Shown: positions 1 through 6,600 of the stretch, piece by piece | How positions within the stretch are numbered: the stretch's first letter is position 1 | How the letters are laid out: the number at the start of each line of letters is the position of its first letter | Source of the DNA: an uncultured Ruminiclostridium sp. | Lineage (GTDB): Bacteria; Bacillota; Clostridia; Oscillospirales; Ruminococcaceae | Length of the DNA: 7,793 nt | Direction: 5' to 3' | Assembly (NCBI GenBank): GCA_934462775.1 | Contig: CAKSIR010000112.1 | Span: forward strand, 1 to 7,793 | Position numbers and translations under genes: made by a program | The notes under the pieces: generated by a model | The model's database searches: none | The model's input: only the letters and a program-made list of their open reading frames with translations | What the model was told of the DNA's origin: nothing

Positions 1-14
1 CGAACAAATCCCAT

Positions 15-53
15 AAACAAAAAAATCCCGCCGTTAGTACCACGGCGGGATTT
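15..53 (-). terminator. Strong rho-independent terminator, leftward
   Basis: A perfect 12-bp inverted repeat (23-34 with 42-53, loop 35-41) contains a GC-rich core, CCCGCCGT with ACGGCGGG. Read on the minus strand, the stem is followed by a run of seven T, one G and three more T, as expected for an intrinsic terminator. Read on the plus strand the stem is followed by CATAAAC, so termination in that direction would be weaker. It is placed to end transcription from the leftward hsp20 gene if that reads past the hairpin at 138-168. It could also serve a rightward-facing gene ending left of the window, but the T-run favours the minus strand. Confidence 0.85.
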
Positions 54-68
54 CATAAACCTATTAAA

Positions 69-136
69 AGGCGGAACTGCCTCAAGGCGCAGCCTTGCCG
101 GGCGCAGCCCGAGAACAGCCTCCGGACGCAGTCCGG
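69..136. repeat. Cluster of four small hairpins, mostly GCA loops
   Basis: Four short inverted repeats stand almost head to tail. They are 69-82 (AGGCG with TGCCT, one G-T pair, loop GAAC), 83-97 (CAAGGC, loop GCA, GCCTTG), 99-111 (CGGGC, loop GCA, GCCCG) and 122-136 (CCGGAC, loop GCA, GTCCGG). The arm sequences differ but the loop GCA is kept in three of four, so structure is conserved while sequence is not. The cluster lies between two leftward terminator-like hairpins in the 3' region of hsp20. A set of similar perfect hairpins closes the right end of the window. I do not recognise it as a named repeat family, and no coding potential is visible here. Confidence 0.7.
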
Positions 137-137
137 C

Positions 138-168
138 AAAATCCCCCCGCTTTTGGCGAGGGGATTTT
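138..168 (-). terminator. Symmetric terminator-like hairpin behind hsp20
   Basis: AAAATCCCC (138-146) pairs perfectly with GGGGATTTT (160-168). A single mismatch is followed by an inner CGC/GCG stem with a five-base loop. The hairpin starts 35 bases after the hsp20 stop codon and is flanked by A/T runs on both sides, so it could act in both directions. The T-run is partly inside the stem and only four bases long, so it may be leaky. The stronger terminator at 15-53 would then be the backup. Confidence 0.6.
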
Positions 169-202
169 AGCTATATGAAATGGGGATAGAATAGGAAAAA
201 GC

Positions 203-628
203 TTATTTGATTTCAAGACGTCTTGATGCGGGCGCTTCCTCCGCCTTTTTCGGCAAAATCAGCGTCAGAACACCGTTTTTGTACTCGGCGTCTATTGCTT
301 CGGTGTTTACACCCGCAACGTTGAAGCTTCTCTGGTAAGTGCCGTAAGAACGCTCTCTGCGGATGTAATTGCCTTTCTTGTCCTTTTCGTCCTTGTTTTC
401 GTTGTGCTCGGCGGTAAGAACAAGATAGTCACCGTTCAGGTCAAGCTTGATGTCCTCTTTGTTAAAGCCCGGCATCTCAGCTTCCAGTATATATTTATCT
501 TCCTCTTCGCGAATATCGGTTTTACATGGGGTAAATGCTTTTTCGCTGCCGAAGAAGTTGTTTTCAAAATCTCTGAACGAATTCAGTAAATCAAAGTCAT
601 GATCGTTTAATCTTGTAAGTCCAAACAT
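203..628 (-). CDS. hsp20: Small heat-shock protein, Hsp20/alpha-crystallin family
   Basis: This encodes a 141-residue ATP-independent holdase chaperone that, by family knowledge, assembles into oligomers and binds unfolding cytoplasmic proteins during stress until Hsp70/Hsp100 systems refold them. Visible features are a short N-terminal arm (about 1-35, rich in Phe and Asp), an alpha-crystallin domain (about 36-128) with the PGF-x-KEDI segment at 53-60, and the signature A-EYKNGVL-LPK at 114-127. The C-terminal tail ends with L-E-I (138-140), the I-x-I type motif used for oligomer contacts. The length is typical. The start at 628 is set by an AGGAGG ribosome site (636-641) seven bases upstream. 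The gene stands alone, divergent from the transporter operon. CIRCE operators 170-220 bases upstream point to HrcA repression, and the leader can fold around the ribosome site. Confidence 0.96.
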   Translation of the reverse strand: MFGLTRLNDHDFDLLNSFRDFENNFFGSEKAFTPCKTDIREEEDKYILEAEMPGFNKEDIKLDLNGDYLVLTAEHNENKDEKDKKGNYIRRERSYGTYQRSFNVAGVNTEAIDAEYKNGVLTLILPKKAEEAPASRRLEIK

Positions 629-629
629 A

Positions 630-664
630 TAAATTCCTCCTGATGGGATAACCCATAAAATTTA
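630..664 (-). promoter_or_regulatory. Possible RNA thermometer around hsp20 ribosome site
   Basis: In the hsp20 mRNA leader, an inner hairpin of five perfect pairs (ATGGG with CCCAT, 643-647 and 652-656, four-base loop) is enclosed by a six-pair A/U-only stem (630-635 with 659-664). The ribosome site AGGAGG (636-641) lies in the asymmetric internal loop between them, opposite two U residues that are part of a four-U run. The start codon follows directly. This layout resembles fourU-type thermometers, in which weak pairing over the ribosome site melts with heat. The pairing is seen in the sequence; the thermosensor role is inference. Confidence 0.35.
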
Positions 665-741
665 GTTCATGTTCGGCATATCAGCTATGTCGCGCTCACC
701 GGTTCATCGGTTTCATCTCCTTTTCTCGTTTCATTGTCTGT

Positions 742-747
742 ATTATA
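742..747 (-). promoter_or_regulatory. Probable hsp20 promoter -10 box (TATAAT)
   Basis: A perfect TATAAT reads on the minus strand from 747 to 742, which would start transcription near 735 and give a leader of about 105 bases before the hsp20 start. The expected -35 position (about 764-770) offers only a weak T-rich match (TTTTCC at 16-bp spacing, ATTTTC at 17). The promoter may therefore be weak, or depend on other contacts. No better minus-strand -10/-35 pair was found between here and the transporter promoter. Confidence 0.5.
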
Positions 748-797
748 TTGCTCAAGTATGACAGGAAAATTACGTTTTTGTGATAATTAGATGAAAA

Positions 798-824
798 TTA
801 GCACTCTTTTATAGCGAGTGCTAA
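798..824. promoter_or_regulatory. CIRCE operator, perfect match (HrcA site)
   Basis: TTAGCACTC (798-806), nine bases, then GAGTGCTAA (816-824) match the CIRCE consensus with no mismatch. In Gram-positive bacteria CIRCE is bound by the repressor HrcA and controls groESL, dnaK and, in some species, small heat-shock genes. The nearest gene is the leftward hsp20, so this is its likely operator. It lies about 50 bases upstream of the hsp20 -10 box rather than overlapping it, which is farther than usual. The element is palindromic, so an effect on the rightward operon cannot be excluded, but that promoter starts about 150 bases away. Confidence 0.95.
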
Positions 825-847
825 CACTTGGGCTGTGAGAGTGCTAA
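821..847. promoter_or_regulatory. Second, degenerate CIRCE overlapping the first
   Basis: A perfect CIRCE right half, GAGTGCTAA, occurs again at 839-847. Exactly nine bases before it (gap 830-838) is CTAACACTT (821-829), which matches six of nine positions of the left half. The correct nine-base gap makes a degraded or weaker HrcA site more likely than chance. It shares four bases (821-824) with the perfect copy, so two HrcA dimers would have to bind side by side or compete. Confidence 0.6.
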
Positions 848-879
848 TAATCTTTTTGGAATTAAGCAACATTTTGGCG

Positions 880-890
880 GCACAGTGTGC
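880..890. repeat. Short perfect palindrome GCACA-G-TGTGC
   Basis: The arms GCACA (880-884) and TGTGC (886-890) are a perfect inverted repeat around a single G. It sits between the CIRCE elements and the next palindrome at 900-916. It could be a protein-binding half-pair, but its short length makes chance occurrence quite possible. Confidence 0.3.
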
Positions 891-899
891 AAAAACAAT

Positions 900-916
900 A
901 ATGACTAACAGTCATT
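900..916. promoter_or_regulatory. Candidate operator, 17-bp palindrome of TetR-site style
   Basis: AATGACT (900-906) and AGTCATT (910-916) are perfect inverted arms around a three-base centre (AAC). The size and TGACT-N3-AGTCA form are typical of sites bound by TetR-family dimers, which often repress genes for RND/MMPL exporters. A TATAAT-like box (920-925) follows within four bases but has no recognisable -35. The site lies about 60 bases upstream of the main transporter promoter. No regulator gene is in the window, so the assignment is inference. Confidence 0.5.
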
Positions 917-975
917 TTGTATAATTGGCACAATAAAATCTAAAATTTACCCCTTAAATTATTACAATTAGTTTC

Positions 976-1004
976 TTGTAAAACTGCGCTGAAATCGGTA
1001 TAAT
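976..1004 (+). promoter_or_regulatory. Promoter of the transporter operon
   Basis: TTGTAA (976-981) and a perfect TATAAT (999-1004) are separated by exactly 17 bp, a good housekeeping (sigma-A) promoter. Transcription would start near 1011, leaving a leader of about 130 bases before the transporter start at 1144. The upstream region (about 930-975) is A/T-rich and could give UP-element-like contacts. Confidence 0.75.
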
Positions 1005-1034
1005 AAAGGCAAAACAACATATACTGCAACACCT

Positions 1035-1047
1035 GTGGAAATTCCAC
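1035..1047. promoter_or_regulatory. Palindrome in the operon leader
   Basis: GTGGAA (1035-1040) and TTCCAC (1042-1047) are perfect arms around one A. It lies about 25 bases inside the predicted transcript. A second TATAAT (1059-1064) follows, with only a poor -35 candidate (TGGAAA, 1036-1041, inside the palindrome). It could be an operator for a downstream roadblock or for a second weak promoter, or simply chance. Confidence 0.35.
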
Positions 1048-1143
1048 GCGCTCTGTATTATAATAGTGCGTACATCAAGAATTGCGAGGTGCAGGCTGCT
1101 GACTATCAGTTTTGGAAAAAATAAAGGAAAGGACGAAAAGAAG

Positions 1144-3621
1144 ATGGACGACAAGAAAGCCAAATCCAACCCCATGATAAAGGTTGCCGCCGTCATTGTC
1201 GACAAGCGCAAGGCGGTTTTCCTGTTCTTTATCATAGCCGCAGTGTTCTGCGCTTTTGCGGTGAGCTGGGTTTCTATCAACAACGACATTACCACCTATC
1301 TTCCCGACACGACCGAAACGCGCCAGGGTCTTACCATTATGAACGACGAGTTCACAACCTACGGCACCGCCTCGGTCATGATTGACAATATCACCTACGC
1401 CGACGCCGAAAAGCTGGCGGAGCAGGTCGAGGGGATAGAGGGCATAACCACCGCCGAATTTGACAACACCGAGGACCACTACAAGGACGGCTCGGCGCTG
1501 TTCAGCGTTACGTTCAAGGGGGAGGCGGAGGATCAGATAAGCCTTGACGCCATGAACGAGATGAAGGAAATGCTTTCGCCCTACGACGTTTACATAGACA
1601 GCGAGGTCGGCTCAAGTATGTCCGAAACCATTGCCGCTGAAATGCAGGTCGTTGTGGTTATCGTGCTTGTAATCATTATCGCCGTACTGCTGTTCACTTC
1701 CCATACCTACCTTGAGATACCGGTTCTGCTGATTACGTTCGGCGCGGCAGCTATACTCAACATGGGTACAAACTTCCTGTTCGGCGAGATTTCATTCGTA
1801 TCAAACTCGATAGCCGTTGTTCTTCAGTTAGCCCTTGCTATCGACTACGCAATTATCCTCTGCAACCGCTACACCGAGGAGCGCCTTAAAATGGACGCCA
1901 GAGAGGCGGTAATCACCGCCCTGTCAAAGGCGATTCCCGAGATTTCGTCCTCCTGCCTGACTACTGTTTCGGGTCTTGTCGCCATGATGTTCATGCAGTT
2001 CAAGCTTGGCTTTGACCTTGGTATGGTTCTTATTAAGGCAATCATGTTCTCGATTCTGTCGGTATTCCTGCTTATGCCGGGTCTGCTCATGCTGTTCAGC
2101 AAGGGAATCGACAACACCCACCACAGAAACTTCGTACCGAACATTACCGCCGTGGGCAAAATGGACGTTGCTACCCGTTTCGTAATTCCCCCTATTTTCC
2201 TTGTGTTCCTTGTGGGCGGCTTTATCCTGTCCAACCAATGCAACTACGTTTACGGCTATTCAACCCTTTCTACATACACAAAAAACGCCTCCCAGATTGC
2301 CGAGGAGAAAATAGACGAAAAGTTCGGCTCAAAGAACTTGGTCGTTGTAATGGTTCCCGCAGGGGACTACAAAACGGAGGGACAGCTGCTGAACGCATTC
2401 GAGGAGCTTGACGTGGTTGATTCCGCGCTTGGTCTTGCCAACGTTGACGCAACGGACGACTACAAGCTCACCGACTCCCTGACCCCAAGACAGTTCGCCG
2501 AAATGATCGACATGGACATCGAGGCAGTCAAGCTTATCTACTCCGCCTACGCATATCAGCAGGAGGAATACGGACAGATCGTGTCGGGGCTTGACAGCTT
2601 TGCGGTTCCGCTTATCGATATGTTCTGCTTCGTTTACGACCAAAAGGAGGAGGGCTACGTTACCCTCGACGACGACCTGAACGAAACCCTTGACGACCTG
2701 AATCAGCAGATAACCGACGCCAAGGCGCAGCTTCAGGGCGAGGATTACTCCCGTATGTTGCTTTACACCAACCTTGACGAGGAGGGCGAGGCAACGTTCG
2801 AGTGGCTGAACAAGCTCCACGACATTATACATCAGTATTACCCCGGCGAGGGCTTTATCGTGGGCGACTCCACCAGCGACTACGACCTTTCAAGCTCCTT
2901 CGTTGACGATAACCTGATGATAAGTATTCTGTCGGCTCTGTTCGTGCTTGTCATTCTGGTGTTCACGTTCAAGAGCGCAGGTCTGCCTGTGCTGCTGCTG
3001 CTCATTATCGAGGGCAGTATCTGGCTGAACTTCTCGTTCCCTGTTATTACGGACACCAACATCTTCTTCCTTGCTTACCTTATCGTAAGCTCCATTCAGA
3101 TGGGCGCGAACATCGACTACGCTATCGTTATCAGCAACCGCTACACCGAGCTTAAAAAGGAAATGCCGCCGAAAAAGGCAATCGTTGAAACCCTTAACCA
3201 GGCGTTCCCCACAATTATCACATCGGGCGCAATCCTTGCGGTAGCGGGACTGCTTATCGGCTTCCTTTCCTCCGACCCGACAATTTCTTCTATCGGTATC
3301 TGCCTCGGACGCGGAACGCTGATTTCTATTTTCCTTGTAATGTGCGTTCTGCCGCAGATTCTCCTTGTGGGCGACATTATCATCGAAAAGACCTCCTTTA
3401 CAATCAAGCGCCCCGAAATCGTCAAGAACCGCACAGGCATTGTCAGGGTCAACGGACGCGTCCGCGGCTATGTTTCGGGTATTGTTGACGCGGAGATTAA
3501 CGGTATTATCCGCGGCGACGTAAACGCAATGCTTGAAACGGACAACGGCGAAATAAAGGAAAAGGTGGATAAACAAATAACCGAGCGATTAAAGGAGGTA
3601 AGCGACAGACTGGAGGATTAA
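1144..3621 (+). CDS. MMPL/RND-family transporter with extra C-terminal tail
   Basis: This encodes an 825-residue membrane protein with the duplicated RND/MMPL plan. TM1 is at about 24-44, followed by an extracellular domain (about 45-165), then five TM segments (168-186, 190-209, 219-240, 262-279, 294-318). TM7 (345-364) leads to a second, larger extracellular domain (about 365-588), then five TM segments between 590 and 745. Both halves carry the IDYAI motif (D234-Y235 in TM4, D658-Y659 in TM10), equivalent to the two Asp-Tyr proton-relay pairs of MmpL3, so active proton-driven transport is expected. Known relatives export lipids, drugs or siderophores; the substrate here is unknown. The ATG start is preferred over an in-frame GTG at 1066 because AAAGGA (1128-1133) precedes it and the extra 26 residues look non-coding. 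The hydrophilic tail (752-825) holds G-V/I-G repeats resembling bactofilin rungs. It is the first gene of an operon, 33 bases before the next start. Confidence 0.93.
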   Translation: MDDKKAKSNPMIKVAAVIVDKRKAVFLFFIIAAVFCAFAVSWVSINNDITTYLPDTTETRQGLTIMNDEFTTYGTASVMIDNITYADAEKLAEQVEGIEGITTAEFDNTEDHYKDGSALFSVTFKGEAEDQISLDAMNEMKEMLSPYDVYIDSEVGSSMSETIAAEMQVVVVIVLVIIIAVLLFTSHTYLEIPVLLITFGAAAILNMGTNFLFGEISFVSNSIAVVLQLALAIDYAIILCNRYTEERLKMDAREAVITALSKAIPEISSSCLTTVSGLVAMMFMQFKLGFDLGMVLIKAIMFSILSVFLLMPGLLMLFSKGIDNTHHRNFVPNITAVGKMDVATRFVIPPIFLVFLVGGFILSNQCNYVYGYSTLSTYTKNASQIAEEKIDEKFGSKNLVVVMVPAGDYKTEGQLLNAFEELDVVDSALGLANVDATDDYKLTDSLTPRQFAEMIDMDIEAVKLIYSAYAYQQEEYGQIVSGLDSFAVPLIDMFCFVYDQKEEGYVTLDDDLNETLDDLNQQITDAKAQLQGEDYSRMLLYTNLDEEGEATFEWLNKLHDIIHQYYPGEGFIVGDSTSDYDLSSSFVDDNLMISILSALFVLVILVFTFKSAGLPVLLLLIIEGSIWLNFSFPVITDTNIFFLAYLIVSSIQMGANIDYAIVISNRYTELKKEMPPKKAIVETLNQAFPTIITSGAILAVAGLLIGFLSSDPTISSIGICLGRGTLISIFLVMCVLPQILLVGDIIIEKTSFTIKRPEIVKNRTGIVRVNGRVRGYVSGIVDAEINGIIRGDVNAMLETDNGEIKEKVDKQITERLKEVSDRLED

Positions 3622-3654
3622 CTCCCTGCCGCTGCCAAGATTGGAGGAATTAAA

Positions 3655-6600
3655 GTGAAAATTAAAAGATTAGCAGCGCTTCTTCTGACAGCCGCAATGT
3701 TCCTTTGCTCGGTAAACTTCGTTCTTCCTGCAAGCGCAGAGGGCGAGCTTATATATATCGACACGGCGGAGGACCTTGCAAAGCTTGCAAGGGACTGTCA
3801 GCTTGACTCATACAGCGTGGGTAAGCAGTATGTGCTTACCGCCGACATCGACCTTACGGGAATCGACTACGCCGCCGTTCCGACCTTCGGCGGCACCTTC
3901 GACGGCGGAAACCACACAATTTCAGGTCTGCACTTTACGGCGGACGGCTCTGCAATGGGCATTTTCAGATACGTCCAGAAAACCGGCGTTATCAAGAACC
4001 TTAACGTTTCCGCAATCTACGCCCCCGAGGGAACAAGAAACTACATCGGCGGCATTGTGGGCAGAAACAGCGGCAGAATTGTGGGCTGCACCTTTAGCGG
4101 CAGCGTAAACGCCGACTCCTACGTTGGCGGCATTGCAGGCTGCAACAACGCAGGGGGACTTATCTCAGGCTGCACCTCCACCGCCTTAATGCAGGGAATT
4201 GCCTACACAGGCGGCATCTGCGGCTACAACGAGGGTACGGTCATCAACTGCTCAAACGAGGGCGGCGTCAACATTTACGAAAAGGAAGTAAAGCTCGACA
4301 TTGCCAGCATCGACATAGACAGTCTTACCTCTGGCACGTCCGCAGGCGAGGAGGAAAGCGTTGTCACCGGTCAGAACGACACAGGCGGTATCTGCGGCTA
4401 TTCCTCGGGAATAATCCAGGGCTGCAAGAACTCAGGCACTATCGGCTATCAGCACGTTGGCTACAACGTTGGCGGCATTGTCGGCAGACAGTGCGGCTAC
4501 GTCAACAACTGCACCAACTACGGCGAGATTTACGGCAGAAAGGACTGCGGCGGCATCGTGGGACAGATGGAGCCATTCCGCTCAATCGAGTTCAGCGAGG
4601 ATCTGCTTGAAAAGCTGGGCGATGAAAACGAGAACCTTAAGGCTGCCGTTGACAAGCTTATCGAGGACGCAAAGGGCACTAACACCAACGTAACAGGCGA
4701 AACGGACACCCTTATAAATCAGCTTGACCGAGTAGGGGATTACGCCGACACAATCACAGGCAAAACCGAGGACATTTTTAACGGCTACACCGACAGCATA
4801 AACGAAATCAGCGCAAGAGCCTCCGACGTAATCGACAGGCTTGTGCCTGTTACCGACGACCTCAGCGAGGCAATGGATAAGTTCACCGTTTTCTGCGACC
4901 AGTTACAGACTGTTCTTGACCTTATGGCGGCAAGCGGCGAATATACGCAGGAGGCGCTGAACAGCGCCGATAAGGCGATGGACAGAATCGAGGACGCAGT
5001 TCCTCACATTGAGAGCGCAATTTCCGACATTTCAAACTCGCTGAAAATCCTCAGCGCTTCAATGGGCGATACCACAAAGGTAAAGGCTGAGCTTACCAAA
5101 ATAACCGACTCCCTTAAGGTAGTCGCAAGCAACGGCAAAACAATCAGCACCGCCCTCGGCGACATCAAAAAGGCAATGGACACCGTTGAGGACTGGATAA
5201 ATTCCTCCGAGGACTGGAAAAACCTTGACGACGGCTTAAAGGAGCTTTCCGACTGCACAGCCGAAATTTCGGACGCGCTGAGCAAAATGAACACCGCCAT
5301 CAAGAAAATTATCGACTCCACCGACCCCGATGAAATCAGCAAGGGTCTTGACGATTTAGCGGAGGGCTCAAAGGCGCTCACCAGAGCCAGCGAGCATTTC
5401 GCAAAGGCAATGGACGCCGCCAATAAAACTCCTGCCGACTACGACACAATGTACGAGGAGCTGAAGCAGGCATCCGAGGAGCTTGACACCGCTGCGGATA
5501 AGCTGAACAGCGCCGCGCAGCACTTCTCTGACGCAATCAACTCCGACGGCTCAGCGGACGGAGCGCTCAAGGAGCTTTCGGACGCGCTGGACGAAATGAA
5601 CAAGGCGGTGGAAAACGCTTCAAAGGCGCTGAAAAAGGTAACGGACGCACTGAGCAACATCAAAAACTCCGACATTCCAAAGGAGCAGTACGATAAAATT
5701 TCCGCTGCCTGCGACAATATCAGCACGGCGATTTCCTCAATTTCCGACCAGATGGTTATTATTTCGAACGCCGTTTCCGAGATAAACAAGCAGATTGACC
5801 TGAACGGTATTCAGAACTCAATCACCGCCCTCGGCAACGCGGCTGACGAAATCAACTATGCGGTAAAGATTATCGACTCCTCAAGAAAGGACTTCGACGA
5901 CGCAGAGGACAGCCTTTCGGCTGCTATCGACAACCTTTCAAAGGCTGCGACCAAGGCGGGGGACTGCGCCGCGGCGCTTAGCGAAATGTCCGAGATAATC
6001 AGCGGCTGCTTCAGCGATATTTCCGACATTATGCAGGATTTATCCGACAAGGGTACGGTTACGTTCCCCAATATTGACGAGGATTACACCAACGCGGTGG
6101 ATTCGCTTCAGTCCGAGCTTGACGGAATGACCGCCACGCTGTCGCGGCTGAACTCCCTTATCAGAAACGAAAACGAAACCCTCCTTGACGATTTTCAGGC
6201 TGTCAGCGACTCAATCAACGCTATAATCCAGATTTTCGTTGACCTTAAGGGCAATGAGTACGACGACGCCGAAACCCTTGAGGACGTTTTCAAAAAGTAC
6301 AGCACCGACCTTTCCGAGGAGGACGACGATTCCTCCACCCAAGGCAAGGCCAAAAACAGCAGGAACTACGGCAAAATCGAGGCTGACGTAAACGTTGGCG
6401 GCATTGCGGGCGCAATGGGCGTTGAGTACGACCTTGACCCCGAGGACGACATTACAAGCAGCGGCAGCATTTCGGTACGGTTCAAGTTCTATATCCGCGA
6501 TGTAGTCAAGGGCTGCGAAAACTACGGCGAGGTCATTTCCAAGAAAAACTGCGTCGGCGGCATTGTGGGCAGACAGGATATGGGTCTTGTTGCCGACTGC

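Noticed and set aside
69..136. CRISPR array
   Set aside because: The repeats are not identical in sequence, and the spacing and unit lengths are wrong. Only the hairpin form is shared.
404..589. 61-codon plus-strand frame inside hsp20
   Set aside because: Antisense to the well-conserved alpha-crystallin domain, with no supporting ribosome site or family signal.
920..925. TATAAT after the 900-916 palindrome as a main promoter
   Set aside because: No -35 element is found at 16-18 bp, and the promoter at 976-1004 is much better. It may be a chance match in A/T-rich DNA.
1066..1143. In-frame GTG that would extend the transporter by 26 residues at its N-terminus
   Set aside because: No ribosome site precedes it, it lies beside the second TATAAT box, and the added residues do not resemble a transporter N-terminus. 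ATG at 1144 has AAAGGA upstream and starts just before a typical short cytoplasmic segment.
954..1295. 113-codon minus-strand frame spanning the transporter promoter and start
   Set aside because: The hydrophobic stretch is the antisense of TM1 of the transporter. There is no plausible ribosome site, and the frame runs across the promoter region.
2890..3576. 228-codon open frame on the minus strand inside the transporter gene
   Set aside because: Its product is a low-complexity, charged mix with no motif. It is explained by the strong G/C third-position bias of the plus-strand gene; the same holds for the other antisense frames in 1075-3452 and 5004-6071.
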